From Scheffersomyces stipitis CBS 6054 (lineage: Eukaryota > Ascomycota > Pichiomycetes > Serinales > Debaryomycetaceae): 64,000 nt of DNA. The translations under genes were made by a program, and so were the position numbers. Numbering within the stretch: the stretch's first letter is position 1; each line of letters opens with the position of its first letter. Positions 1 through 10,290 of this stretch are shown here, one piece after another. The DNA lies in assembly GCF_000209165.1 (NCBI RefSeq), contig NC_009068.1:372001-436000 (forward strand), in the 5' to 3' direction. A model generated the notes under the pieces. It was not told where the DNA came from. It was given only the letters and a program-made list of their open reading frames with translations, and ran no database searches.

Positions 1-100
1 TATCAACTCCGAAGACGAGTATGCTGTCAACAATGGTGACTTCTTCCTGGGTTTCTTCAGAGAGAAGTCGCGGAAGCAGCATGTGGAGTATTTCTTGTAA
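1..100 (+). CDS. C-terminal end of an unidentified protein (partial)
   Basis: Only the last 32 codons are present: the frame is open from base 2 to a TAA at 98-100, and the gene begins outside the window. The visible tail is mixed charged and aromatic and ends in VEYFL. It has no domain I can recognise, so no function is offered. It is convergent with HUB1, with 277 bp of AT-rich 3' sequence between the two stops. Confidence 0.5.
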   Translation, partial: INSEDEYAVNNGDFFLGFFREKSRKQHVEYFL

Positions 101-377
101 GGCAAGACTCCACTGTAATATTACATAATTAATCTAGCATTGTATATAAAGAATAGAGTAGAATTTGTAGAAGATGGGGTCGGCAGTGAAAATATTTAGT
201 TTCGTGATAAGCATGAGTTATGATAATTGAGTTGTATAGGTGGTCATATTTGGTTTTTTTTGTACTGATTTTGATGGTCGAAAAACCATATTGAATTTCA
301 TGAATAATATAAGATTGAATAATCGAAACTATGTAATTCAGACATGACTTATGGAAACTGTTTTATACAATTGTGAA

Positions 378-599
378 TTAACCATAGTACAACTCGAAGT
401 TGAAGCCATTGTGAACTTCATAGTCGTCCAAAGTTATATGGTCCTTGTAGACTTGGTAGCCTTTCTTCAAGATGAGTTTATCGTATGGAGTGCCGATCTG
501 GAGCGAGATCACTTTCTTCAAGTCGCCGATAGTGTCTGACTGGAGACACTTGACGTTGATCTTCTTGCCGAGACGGTCGTTTACCAGGACCTCTATCAT
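378..599 (-). CDS. HUB1: Ubiquitin-like modifier Hub1/UBL5
   Basis: A 73-residue protein, the same length as yeast Hub1 and human UBL5. It starts MIEV and carries NDRLGKK, the [13 protein letters not shown] segment and DDYEVHNG, and ends in the family's double tyrosine plus one residue (YYG) instead of the Gly-Gly of conjugated ubiquitins. Hub1 binds the spliceosomal protein Snu66 non-covalently and modulates 5' splice-site choice (family knowledge). The start is the ATG at 597-599; upstream in-frame sequence lacks similarity. Codon 5 is CTG, hence Ser in a CUG-Ser yeast. It is divergent from SSK2 across a 602-bp promoter region. Confidence 0.93.
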   Translation of the reverse strand: MIEVLVNDRLGKKINVKCLQSDTIGDLKKVISLQIGTPYDKLILKKGYQVYKDHITLDDYEVHNGFNFELYYG

Positions 600-1201
600 T
601 TCTAAGGTGATATATTGATAAGTGGATTTGTAAATATGTAAATATAGCAGAAGCCGACAAACAGTAGAAATAGTGAGAGGTAGTGGCATGTAGCGAGAGT
701 GTCACGTTTAGGGACAGGACAGTAGGGAAAATAGCGAGGTAAATAGCGAGGTGAATAGCGAGGTGGAGTGAATAGCGAGAGCAAAAAATCTTGATGCCAA
801 AATCAGCAGCATTCAATTTTTTTATATTTACTTTTTGATTTAAGGTACATATTTCTCTTGTTTCACTACCATTGCAAGTTCGACCATCATTTCACTTAAC
901 ATCAATCTTCTTGTTGTGTCTCCTTGACTCATTAACACTCTCTCTCTGTAGCTCTGAACGCAACTCTCTCGCTACACTTCACAACAATATACCTGCACAC
1001 GCGTCTTTTTTCGCGCGCTTACAAGCAGATTAGTAGAAGTTTCTGATAAATTCCACAAACCTTCTCTCACAAACGGTTCTTCTTCATTATCACTTCTTAA
1101 TTGTGATTGTTGGCTACTATCTGACTTACTTGGCATTGCTCTTGTGTCTTCATCGGAAGGAGCAAAATCACTATCAATATAGTTTTCAAAATCAATTCAG
1201 G
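600..1201. promoter_or_regulatory. HUB1-SSK2 divergent intergenic region
   Basis: This 602-bp spacer between two divergent starts holds no gene. Visible elements are a tandem array of TAGCGAG units (listed separately), a perfect Gcn4/AP-1 type TGACTCA at 925-931, and an MCB-like ACGCGT at 999-1004 followed by a GCGCGC tract. The region next to SSK2 is pyrimidine-rich on the + strand, as is usual for yeast 5' leaders. Regulatory roles are inference from motif identity only. Confidence 0.5.
691..779 (+). repeat. Short tandem array with TAGCGAG core
   Basis: TAGCGAG occurs five times, starting at 691, 732, 744, 756 and 773. The three copies at 732, 744 and 756 are exactly 12 bp apart, within a unit close to AATAGCGAGGTR. 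It lies upstream of HUB1 and SSK2, so it could be a binding-site cluster or simply a minisatellite. The same heptamer recurs at 60573 and 60925 in the VAC8 upstream region. Confidence 0.75.
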
Positions 1202-4200
1202 ATGACAGGTTCAACCCAGCTCCTGCCTTCGCTCTCGCGAGACCACTCCAACTCCAACAATGCACAAGCCATATCTACTTCCATTTCACTGCCTAGTCTG
1301 ACAGTTTCCGGGAGCAATTCTCTAAACAGCAACGGCGCAAATGCTTCAAATCCTCATACTTCTTCAGCTGTGCCTCCGGCAAATTCCAGCTCTTCAACTG
1401 CCAGAACCTCAGAGAGGGTATCTCGTCCAGCCATAACAGCTCGTCGTCCTTCCCTTCTCAGAAACACGTCTTCTAACACAAACTCTTCTACCACCCAATC
1501 AGCGTCTGTAGCTGCGGCTGCGGCTGCCATTGCTAGTGTAGCTCCAAATTCGCATCTCAAACGAGCAGAGAAAGAAAGGAACGAAAGAGAAAAAGCTGAA
1601 AAAGAACGAGCTGAAAGAGAACGAAATGAAAGAGAAAGAGAAAGAGAAAGAGATCGCTCAAACGGAAATTCAACCTTGTCAACTATGTCGAATAATTCTG
1701 CTGCATCTGTATCTTCACTAGCAAACAGCACCAGTAACTTGAACCTCTCAACTAACAACGCTGCCACCACCAACAATGGCAACAATAGTACAACAAATAT
1801 TCCATCTCATAATAGCAATTCATCACTTGTAGTCAATGGCAGTAATCCCTCTAATAATGGTGGTTCTTCCAGTCATACAAATACAGTTCATTCTTCCAAT
1901 AATCATTCCACTACTCATTCTGCTAGTGGTCATACCACCAGTCATCCTACCACTCATTCCCATACTGCCACAACGCATTCGCCTACCTCTGGGTCGAGCT
2001 CTCTTCAGAATTCTACTGCCAACCGATCACGGTCTAGAACGCTTTCACAGAATCTTTCGCAGAATCACCACAACAGCAGCAGCAGCAATAGCAACACTCA
2101 GTATTTTGCACAAGAAAGAGCGTACTTGCGTAAAATGAAGAATCAACTCGTAGACGACTACTACACCAAAGGAATCACTGGAGCAGATGAAGATGCTAAG
2201 GATAACGACATCAACGATGATGATGAAGAAGATGATGATGAAAATGAAAGTGGGAATACGAACTTATTAACAGACCTAGATGACGACAAATACCAGATTG
2301 ATTTTTCCCAAGCTTTCCTGATGATCAAGAGTACCAACGCAAATTTCAATATCAACCCTAACAAGAACGTAACACAACTTAGTCTTGATGAAGCAGATGA
2401 CCCGGCAGTAATAGAAAGACTAGAATGGCAGGCCATGTTGACATCTGTTCTTACAGGAGATGTTGTGAGGTCGGAAAAGACCAAGATCATTAACAACAAT
2501 AACCCAGAGAATGCCCAAGAGTCCTTTTTGCATGCAACCTATAAGGAAAGTTTGTGGTTTGGTATCAGAGCAAAGATATATAATAGAACGGAAGACGACC
2601 AAAGGAAGATCATTGGATATAGAAGGACGTTAGTAGATCAATTCGTGGAAGATGTTATGAACTTTGAGGTCAGCTACGAAGACCCCGTCAACAATCCTAC
2701 GAGAAGCCAAGTTGTGAGGATAATAGAAAGATACGATGCAGCTTGTGGACTCTGGAGAACACTAGAGGAGATGAAGAACGACAAACCAGCTTGTAGAACA
2801 GAAGCATTTGTTAATCGCATAGATGCCCTCAATGCTTGGCTCACCATCACAGATGCTATAGCTAGAGAAGCCAATTCCTTGCGGATATGGATCGGTAATG
2901 ATGAGTTGGATATCAGCAAGAGTCCAGCTGAGAGTTGCACTGCTACAACTGCACCAAATTCAACATCAAATCCTGCTAGTGCTTCTGGAAGCAACAAGCT
3001 AGTCAAAAAGATTTTTGATGAGGATGACAAGTCGTTGGCAGAACGTTTAATGAAAGAAAAAGATGTACATACTATATTCCGAAAGCGTATCTTCAAGCCG
3101 ATAGCGCCATGGATGATCAAGTCTAAGGAAACATATATTCGACTAGGACACATGTTTGAAACCATGAAGCTTCCTGATTACATCCATGATTTGATTCAAA
3201 TATGTATTATACCGATGAAGTTGATCAAAGAAATAATCAATGTCAGACTTGGATATGCCATGAAGTTGCAGAACCCAACGTTGATGATGATCGACCAGAT
3301 GATAGATGATTTCAAATCCTACATCACCATTGCTTTAGAAGTCAAACTGGGAATCCAAGAGTACTGTAAGCCAGATGCTGGGAAGACGTGGATCCTTGGT
3401 GATCTCTTCGAAGGAGAAAACCTGGATTTCGACCAGGTTGTCCTTCGCTGTGTGCGATACTTCTTGGTTTTGTTGAACAGAAAGTTACTTGATAGTTCCA
3501 GATCACCTACGACGTTCAGAACTTTCAAAGAACCAGAGGAATTGGAGGAAGCCTGGAACTTTTTGAAGTTGCTTGGTAATTTTATCGATGGTGGCAGTGT
3601 AGTTGTAGCAGAGCAAATCACGTTACTAACTTCCAAATTGATTCATCGTTTGTTGTCGTATTTCAACAACCAGATCAGATCTCCACCTTCTGGTTCAGCT
3701 TCTGAAATGATCAGATGGTACAGTTCAACTACCGAGAATTTCGGACAATTGCGCCGTAAATTGGCGAGATTTACTGGTGAAATCTCGCGAGACTTCACAA
3801 ATTCGTTGGTTTTCGATCTTCCTTCCTCTCCCAATAACTTGACAAAGAACATATTGGAAGCATTAAAAGCTACTAACCACTTCTTGGTGTACACTGGTAC
3901 CGTTGAAGGTCAGGGTATCTATTTCTTTGCCAGCTCTGAGTTGTACGGTAATGAACAAGAAATTTTGAAGATAATTAATGGTTCCTATATCGGATTGGAT
4001 CCTAACGAAACGAATGTCGAGTTTTCCGTCTTGTTGAACATGATCCAAAGCAAAGAAATCGATGAGAACTACCTTTCTCAGCCAATACCATCCCAGTCAA
4101 GTGATTTTGCATATGTATTAGCTCTTTGTCCACCTAAACCAATTGTGTGGGAAGGGAATGTAGTTACAGTCAAGATAGGTGAAGTTCCAATTACAGACGT

Positions 4201-5962
4201 GAAAACGGGCCAAATGCATTTGATCACAAAGTTGCCATACTACAGTTTACACATCGTGAGAGAAAAGTTCCTAGACATCGTCAGTGGAGTGATGATAGTA
4301 GGTGGTACGATGAAGCCTATAGAACAACGGTGCTCCTTAGCTCGTGTTCACCATGAATTGACTAAGATCAATAGAGCCTTCTTCCGGATGTGCTTGTCAG
4401 TATTAGATTCTGTGAAGATTGTTCGAGAAAAATGTAAGGAGTGCTGTCCGAAAGGAGATTGTCAGGCTCTTCTAAACAATTTTTTTGTCTATGCTAGGGA
4501 CTATGGTAAGAATTCTGTCAAGAACTTGGATTCTTCACGGAAGTCGACTGTTATCATGAAGTTGATCCAACTCTCAATTGAATGGGTTAGTTTTATTTGT
4601 GATGACTGTATTCCTACTGACAGGAAGACTTTTAGATGGTGTGTTTTGGCACTTGAATTCGCCATGGACATGACCAGAGGTTTCAATGTCTTGGTTTTAA
4701 GCGATGAACAATTCTACACGTTAAAATTGAAGGTTGCTCGTTGTATGTCGTTGCTTATTTCCCATTTCGATATCATGGGTGCCAGATCGAGTGAAGCAGA
4801 AAGAACTAGACTATTGAAATGGACTTCACAAAAACATAAAATTGAAAACAGTGCAGATGACGAGTACATCCTCAAGATGTATAAGGACGATTTGGCTAAG
4901 CAAATCGATGAGATTGAAGAGTATAGAATGGAATTACAAGAACAATTGCAATCGGTTGGTAGAGTATTGGATGTCACTGATCTGGAATACCAGTTCGTCA
5001 CATTGTTGGCTTCTTCCTTTTCTAGTGTTTCCATTAGATGGCAGAAGGGTAGGTTTATTGGCGGCGGAACCTTTGGTCAAGTTTTTGCCTCGGTTAATTT
5101 AGATACCGGTGGTGTCATGGCTGTCAAGGAGATCAGATTCCACGATAGTCAATCGATCAAGAACATTGTCCCATCCATTAGGGACGAAATGACAGTCTTG
5201 GAAATGTTGAATCATCCAAACGTTGTTCAATACTTCGGTGTAGAAGTTCATCGTGACAAGGTGTACATTTTCATGGAGTTCTGTGAAGGTGGGTCACTTT
5301 CTGGATTGTTGACTCATGGCCGTATCGAAGATGAAATGGTGATTCAAGTTTATACTTTGCAGATGCTAGAAGGCTTAGCCTATTTGCATCAGTCGGGTGT
5401 TGTACATCGCGATATCAAGCCTGAAAATATTCTTTTGGATCACAACGGTGTTATAAAGTTTGTAGACTTTGGTGCCGCTAAGGTAATTGCTACTAGTGGA
5501 AGAACCAGAGCTCCAGGAGTGAGTTCAATTGGAACAAGACTGTCCAATAGTTCTAACCAAAACTTGAATTCTATGACTGGTACGCCTATGTACATGTCCC
5601 CTGAAGTCATCACGGGATCTTCTAGTGACAGAAACGGGGTGGTAGATATCTGGTCGTTAGGATGTTGTGTTCTAGAAATGGCAACAGGTAGAAGGCCATG
5701 GTCCAACTTGGATAACGAATGGGCTATAATGTACCACATAGCAGCTGGCCACAAACCTCAATTACCATCCCCTGACCAATTGAGCGAAGCTGGACGCAAG
5801 TTCTTATCCAGATGTCTTGAGCACGACCCCAAGAAGAGACCAAGTGCAATTGAGCTTCTTAGCGATCCCTGGATTGTTTCCATCAGACAAGCAGCTTTTG
5901 GAACATCTTCTGAGGTTGGAACTACACCTTCCTCCGAGATCAGCTTTGATCCTATCCAATGA
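1202..5962 (+). CDS. SSK2: MAP kinase kinase kinase of the HOG osmostress pathway (Ssk2/Ssk22 type)
   Basis: The protein is 1586 aa. Residues 1-300 are low-complexity (Ser/Asn/Thr/His runs plus a Glu/Arg-rich charged stretch), followed by an acidic Asp/Glu patch. A long middle region carries the conserved Ssk2 block (KRIFKPIAPWMIKSKETY). The C-terminal kinase domain spans about 1279-1575, with glycine loop GGGTFGQV, ATP lysine K1309, HRD aspartate D1404, DFG aspartate D1422 and GTPMYMSPEV. In yeast this kinase is activated by Ssk1 and phosphorylates Pbs2 upstream of Hog1. The start is the ATG at 1202 (A at -3). An in-frame extension to 1103 begins with GTG and encodes an unrelated hydrophobic stretch, so it was rejected. 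Whether it is the sole SSK2/SSK22 copy cannot be told here. Confidence 0.93.
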   Translation: MTGSTQLLPSLSRDHSNSNNAQAISTSISLPSLTVSGSNSLNSNGANASNPHTSSAVPPANSSSSTARTSERVSRPAITARRPSLLRNTSSNTNSSTTQSASVAAAAAAIASVAPNSHLKRAEKERNEREKAEKERAERERNERERERERDRSNGNSTLSTMSNNSAASVSSLANSTSNLNLSTNNAATTNNGNNSTTNIPSHNSNSSLVVNGSNPSNNGGSSSHTNTVHSSNNHSTTHSASGHTTSHPTTHSHTATTHSPTSGSSSLQNSTANRSRSRTLSQNLSQNHHNSSSSNSNTQYFAQERAYLRKMKNQLVDDYYTKGITGADEDAKDNDINDDDEEDDDENESGNTNLLTDLDDDKYQIDFSQAFLMIKSTNANFNINPNKNVTQLSLDEADDPAVIERLEWQAMLTSVLTGDVVRSEKTKIINNNNPENAQESFLHATYKESLWFGIRAKIYNRTEDDQRKIIGYRRTLVDQFVEDVMNFEVSYEDPVNNPTRSQVVRIIERYDAACGLWRTLEEMKNDKPACRTEAFVNRIDALNAWLTITDAIAREANSLRIWIGNDELDISKSPAESCTATTAPNSTSNPASASGSNKLVKKIFDEDDKSLAERLMKEKDVHTIFRKRIFKPIAPWMIKSKETYIRLGHMFETMKLPDYIHDLIQICIIPMKLIKEIINVRLGYAMKLQNPTLMMIDQMIDDFKSYITIALEVKLGIQEYCKPDAGKTWILGDLFEGENLDFDQVVLRCVRYFLVLLNRKLLDSSRSPTTFRTFKEPEELEEAWNFLKLLGNFIDGGSVVVAEQITLLTSKLIHRLLSYFNNQIRSPPSGSASEMIRWYSSTTENFGQLRRKLARFTGEISRDFTNSLVFDLPSSPNNLTKNILEALKATNHFLVYTGTVEGQGIYFFASSELYGNEQEILKIINGSYIGLDPNETNVEFSVLLNMIQSKEIDENYLSQPIPSQSSDFAYVLALCPPKPIVWEGNVVTVKIGEVPITDVKTGQMHLITKLPYYSLHIVREKFLDIVSGVMIVGGTMKPIEQRCSLARVHHELTKINRAFFRMCLSVLDSVKIVREKCKECCPKGDCQALLNNFFVYARDYGKNSVKNLDSSRKSTVIMKLIQLSIEWVSFICDDCIPTDRKTFRWCVLALEFAMDMTRGFNVLVLSDEQFYTLKLKVARCMSLLISHFDIMGARSSEAERTRLLKWTSQKHKIENSADDEYILKMYKDDLAKQIDEIEEYRMELQEQLQSVGRVLDVTDLEYQFVTLLASSFSSVSIRWQKGRFIGGGTFGQVFASVNLDTGGVMAVKEIRFHDSQSIKNIVPSIRDEMTVLEMLNHPNVVQYFGVEVHRDKVYIFMEFCEGGSLSGLLTHGRIEDEMVIQVYTLQMLEGLAYLHQSGVVHRDIKPENILLDHNGVIKFVDFGAAKVIATSGRTRAPGVSSIGTRLSNSSNQNLNSMTGTPMYMSPEVITGSSSDRNGVVDIWSLGCCVLEMATGRRPWSNLDNEWAIMYHIAAGHKPQLPSPDQLSEAGRKFLSRCLEHDPKKRPSAIELLSDPWIVSIRQAAFGTSSEVGTTPSSEISFDPIQ

Positions 5963-6131
5963 ATGCCTATATACATTTTTGTTGCTCTGCTGCCAGGAGA
6001 AATATATGTATTATTTCACTATATATTGTAGGAGGTGCTATTTACATTGTAATAGATATTGATATGGTTATATCATATTTAGGTTTAGGATTACATCGTC
6101 AGGTTATTCCAGTATTTCAGTTCTCAGTAGT

Positions 6132-6509
6132 CTATATACGACTGGGAAGTAAAGTATCGAAATAGGATTTTATTTCTTCTACTACGTTACCCTTAATATT
6201 CACATATCCAGCATTCTTGTTAATGGTTATATCTAATGAAGGATTCAAGGATAACAAATCCTTCTTGAACTGGAAGAGGTCTCCCTGGATTCTCTTGATT
6301 TCTGTTGTGTATTTGGTATTTTGTACTTTCAAGTAGACTGGCCAGTGCTTGTATTTGGTTGCATTGATAGAGTAGTTATTGTTTCCAAAGCCATTGTTGG
6401 GCAAGTCCTGGTGGTTTATGCTGGAAAGAGCGGGTACCTCGTAAGGTTTTACTACAGCAGGAGGCACAGGTACTCTAACAGACTTCAACGACACTAAAGA
6501 GGGTCTCAT
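6132..6509 (-). CDS. IMG2: Mitochondrial large ribosomal subunit protein mL49 (Img2)
   Basis: A 125-residue basic protein. The C-terminal half matches the mL49/Img2 family, with the NNYSINATKYKHWPVYLKVQ segment, a TTEIKRIQGDL stretch and a short VNIKGNVVEEIK end. The N-terminus (MRPSLVSLKSVRVPVPPAVV) is basic and non-acidic, as expected of a mitochondrial import signal. It is a structural part of the mitochondrial 54S subunit and needed for respiratory growth in yeast (family knowledge). The start ATG is at 6507-6509. It converges with SSK2 at 169 bp. Confidence 0.85.
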   Translation of the reverse strand: MRPSLVSLKSVRVPVPPAVVKPYEVPALSSINHQDLPNNGFGNNNYSINATKYKHWPVYLKVQNTKYTTEIKRIQGDLFQFKKDLLSLNPSLDITINKNAGYVNIKGNVVEEIKSYFDTLLPSRI

Positions 6510-6800
6510 GTTTACTCAAATATATGTGTATATCGATGTTGAAGCTTTCACGAAGGTGAATATTTCTCTTAAAGAACATATTTCTGAATTCTGAAAAGTT
6601 TTAAATGTCGCACGTCACAGATGTCGTACTCTAAGCTTAAGAATTACAGAGGAATTTATGTATGTATGCAGTATTTTCATAAATAGCTATATACATAAAA
6701 GTACAATATTTAAATATAGTTGAGTATGAATTAATTCAACAAATAGGTATATCGATAATAAATAGGCGTAGGTTTAGCGATGTACATTTCCTTGTAGATT

Positions 6801-9257
6801 TCAGCTATTTGACAATTGCGATTTTAATTCCATATCTTCGAAATCCTCACCTTCAACCTTATGCGACTTCATATGCTTAGTGAAATCGGGTTTCTTCTCG
6901 AATTCTTCGTCACAAATCTCACACTTGAAGGTCTTAAAGTGTATTTTCATGTGCTTTGTCAAGTTTGAACTTTCACTGAACCGCTTATTGCAGCCAGGCC
7001 ATTTGCACGCCAACGGCTTTTCTCCTGTGTGAACTCGGTTGTGAATAGACAACGATGAACTGGTTGCGAATTTCTTTCCACATATGGAACAGCTGAATGG
7101 TTTTTCACCGGAGTGCGTTCTCATATGTTGTTTCAACATCGAATCAACAGCAAAAGTAGCTCCGCATATTTCACATTTACATGGCTTGAAATTGGTATGA
7201 ACATGGATATGCCTCCAGACCTTTTGTCTCTGGGTGAACATTTTCCCATTATGCCTTTCGCAGCCAATCCAGTCACAGCTGTAGATGGATTTTCCTGAGC
7301 CAATATGTTCATCCACCAAATGCTGTTGTAATTCTCCCGCATTGGCATGAATTTTGTTGCAGGGAATTGGATTTCTGTCACTATCAACACCAATTTGCCA
7401 CTTGCAAGTGAAGTTGGGATCTTCTGGATGAATACTGCTGCTACTATTCTTTTTCGGCATAATTTTTATAGACGTAATATTGAGGTCGTCGAATTTTCGA
7501 GGCTCAGAAGATGGTTCTTTCTTTTCTACCACACTATTTGGTAATATTGGTGGAGATGTCATTAATGTAGGAGAGGATAAGCCAGATTTCGAGGAACTTG
7601 GGGTCAAAAGATGATTTTGACTCTTGAGAGGAACCAATGAATCTTGCGAATATATTTCATGGATCTTGTCTCCCTTGTGTGTGACAATATGGTCTATCAA
7701 TGAATTTAGATCGGAGTTTATGTAATCACAGTCGTTCCATTCACATTGATATAATGTCTGTGCTGGGTTGACTGTATTGTTCGAATTATTGTTCGAATTA
7801 TTGTTGGTGGGCATGCCATATTCTTGGCCAATGTGCTGTCCGATTAAATGCTTCAAAAATGTATCGTCAGTCAATTTTTCGAAACACTTGTCCCATTTAC
7901 AAGAGTACAGTTCAGAGCTGCTCTCGAATGGCGCTCCTTGAAAATTATGCAAATATTCAATAGAGGGTTCTTGTTTCTGGAATGTTCGATTATTATTTTG
8001 CAGTGGTTGCGAGTTGTTCAAAAATTGATTGAAATTATTGAACTGAATGTAGAAGTCAAAATCAGACATCAACTTGTTAGCAGGTTCTGAATCAGAGGCT
8101 ACTGCAGTGGAATCATTTTGAATTGTTGTGTGAAAACAGGATTGGTGGAAATGATGATGGCCCGGAGCTTCATCAGAAACTGGACCTGTTGATTGCTCTG
8201 GATTATCGGAATGGTGGCAATGATGTGGGAAATGGATTTCAAAGTTTTTATCGGCTAGCTTTCTTTTCTTTGCAGCTTGCAATTGTATTTCGTCTGATTC
8301 CGTTGCTATTTGGTCCAAATTTTGATGGACGCCATTGATTAAGTTTGCAAACATGGGCTTCTTAGATAATTGTAGATCGCATAGATTATTCTGATGGTTA
8401 CTCGGATATCCTGGAGTTGTCGTATCGCAACAATCATAGACTATAGACGTGTTGGAATCTGAAACACACTGAGGATCGTTGCAAATAGCTTCCGTAGTGC
8501 TTGTCGACGAGACAGTGCCACCATGACAGACAGAGTAGCTGGGACAATTTGAGTTGCCACAGCAGAAGTCAGTATTATTTTTATCAGCAGGTATATCAGA
8601 ACTGCTATCTTCAATGCAGTGGATGTCGTTACAGCATATTTCTTCCAAGTAGTCTCCTGAGTTATCACAACATCCGTGGTTCTGACAAGAGGAGTTTTTT
8701 GAGTCGTCACAGTTCAAGAAGAAGCAGTCGTCCAACTCATCGCAGAAAATGTCAGTGCACAAGTCGAGATCGTCAAATTCCTGACAAGATTCGTCGGCTA
8801 CCGTAGTCGTAGATGGTTGCTTGGTCACGCTGTTATGGTGGTCGTGGTCATGATTATGGATATGGCCATGGATATGTGTATGGTCTCCGTGTTTGTGAAT
8901 ATGTCCATGTACATAACCATGGGTAATTATTGAGCTGTTGAGCTGTTCACTTTTGGTGAGCTTCTGGTAGAATGACTTTGGCAAACTTACATTGGCAGAT
9001 TCCACCAACGGCGACACCGAGCCATTTGACGACGAAGTCAAGGAAGTGAACTTAGAGTCCGACCTTTCTGAAACAGAACTGGAACCCGAGGCTGACTGAA
9101 GCTCTGTAGCGTCAGAAGCTCCGTTTTTGCTCGGAACCAGATCATGACCAACACTAGAATCAACTGAAGAAGCCCCGAAAGACGTACCAGAATTATTTGA
9201 AGCCGTAGAACCAGAACCTCCAGAGTCTGTCGAAATATAAACAGAAATGGAACTCAT
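6801..9257 (-). CDS. ZAP1: Zinc-responsive C2H2 transcription factor, Zap1/Csr1 type
   Basis: An 818-aa regulator. The N-terminus is Ser-rich. Residues 113-142 are a striking His/Gly/Asp segment (HGHIHKHGDHTHIHGHIHNH). Residues 158-277 are Cys-rich and acidic with repeated CC and CxxC. Two isolated C2H2 fingers lie mid-protein (YSCKWDKC... and YQCEWNDC...), and a C-terminal block follows with an atypical finger plus five more, joined by HSGEKPF- and HTGEKP-type linkers and ending about residue 802. This two-part finger layout plus Cys/His-rich activation region is that of Zap1, which senses zinc and activates zinc-uptake genes. I saw no clear ZRE (ACCTTNAAGGT) in its own upstream region. Another C2H2 regulator is possible but less likely. 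Confidence 0.8.
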   Translation of the reverse strand: MSSISVYISTDSGGSGSTASNNSGTSFGASSVDSSVGHDLVPSKNGASDATELQSASGSSSVSERSDSKFTSLTSSSNGSVSPLVESANVSLPKSFYQKLTKSEQLNSSIITHGYVHGHIHKHGDHTHIHGHIHNHDHDHHNSVTKQPSTTTVADESCQEFDDLDLCTDIFCDELDDCFFLNCDDSKNSSCQNHGCCDNSGDYLEEICCNDIHCIEDSSSDIPADKNNTDFCCGNSNCPSYSVCHGGTVSSTSTTEAICNDPQCVSDSNTSIVYDCCDTTTPGYPSNHQNNLCDLQLSKKPMFANLINGVHQNLDQIATESDEIQLQAAKKRKLADKNFEIHFPHHCHHSDNPEQSTGPVSDEAPGHHHFHQSCFHTTIQNDSTAVASDSEPANKLMSDFDFYIQFNNFNQFLNNSQPLQNNNRTFQKQEPSIEYLHNFQGAPFESSSELYSCKWDKCFEKLTDDTFLKHLIGQHIGQEYGMPTNNNSNNNSNNTVNPAQTLYQCEWNDCDYINSDLNSLIDHIVTHKGDKIHEIYSQDSLVPLKSQNHLLTPSSSKSGLSSPTLMTSPPILPNSVVEKKEPSSEPRKFDDLNITSIKIMPKKNSSSSIHPEDPNFTCKWQIGVDSDRNPIPCNKIHANAGELQQHLVDEHIGSGKSIYSCDWIGCERHNGKMFTQRQKVWRHIHVHTNFKPCKCEICGATFAVDSMLKQHMRTHSGEKPFSCSICGKKFATSSSLSIHNRVHTGEKPLACKWPGCNKRFSESSNLTKHMKIHFKTFKCEICDEEFEKKPDFTKHMKSHKVEGEDFEDMELKSQLSNS

Positions 9258-9775
9258 GGCAGACGGCGGTAATTAATATTCAATTTAGAAATTTCGTTCC
9301 AATGTACCACTTTATTCAACGTTGATCAGCAATAAGAAGAACGATATGAATTTAATATAAAAAAACTATTTTATAATGAATGAAAATTACACGGAAAAAA
9401 GTTTGACCTGAGAATAGGAAGTTCAACTAACCTCTGTGAATGCGTATCGTTACCCGAACCAAATCAAACTTTTCCTGATTGCAGTTCGGACTTTTTTATA
9501 ACCGTTATCTTTAGAATTGGCCGAAGTTGTGATGGAAGTATACGTGCACTTACTATATGACTTCGGAAGTGGCGTAGATTTGATTACTACTCTCTAACTC
9601 TTCTAAGCACTCGGTGTATCCTTCTCTCTTAATTTATTGCCCCCACATGCCAGCAAAAGTGGATAACAGCCATATGTACAGACTGTAACGATTTTTCAAA
9701 TTGTTGCAATCACCCTGGTGGTTACCACTTCAGAGATGCGCGGGGTGCCAAATTAGGTGGAGCCGTGCTCTATAT

Positions 9776-9804
9776 CACGTGTACTATCAAGTGACTTTCA
9801 CGTG
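9776..9804. promoter_or_regulatory. Pair of CACGTG (E-box/Cbf1-type) sites
   Basis: CACGTG at 9776-9781 (preceded by TAT) and 9799-9804 (followed by ATG, i.e. CACGTGAT). They lie 519-547 bp upstream of the ZAP1 start. CACGTG is bound by bHLH factors such as Cbf1 and Pho4 in yeasts; occupancy is not shown. Confidence 0.4.
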
Positions 9805-10242
9805 ATGTTTGATAAATGTACAGTCGTGTGAACTTTATATTCAGGGTTGGACTATCAAATACTGCCAGCAGCTCCAATAGCGATAGACAGTTCACGAGAA
9901 TTTTGTTTAGCTGTATCATGCTATTTTCTGTATAATTGAATCAAATATTACTAGTTATTATCAATTTGGCTGGCTCTATAATTTTTTAAATAACTTTGAA
10001 AACTGGCAATAATCATACCATATTTTCGCAACAATTGACCATACAATTACGAAATTTTACATTTTTTAGGACGAACTCATTAAAAGGCAACTCTTCTCAA
10101 AGTGTTATCTAGATATAGAATTGATCAACTGCTACTATCAAATTAACAAACTAGATTAAGTTCATAGAGAAACCGTTACTTTAATAAGCTCACTGCAATT
10201 AATTTGTACATAGAGTAATTGTTTATCGCCGCAACAACAATT

Positions 10243-10290
10243 TTATGGTTTAGTTTGGATGCAAACAAGCAAGCGCTAGCTAAACCATAA
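10243..10290. repeat. 11-bp perfect inverted repeat
   Basis: TTATGGTTTAG at 10243-10253 and its exact complement CTAAACCATAA at 10280-10290 flank a 26-nt spacer. It could form a hairpin or bind a dimeric factor. It sits in the long ZAP1/orphan-gene intergenic region with no other structure around it. Confidence 0.5.

Noticed and set aside
1103..1201. N-terminal extension of SSK2 with a hydrophobic, signal-like stretch
   Set aside because: The frame there starts with GTG, not ATG, and a cytosolic kinase would not carry a signal peptide. The first ATG (1202) is used.
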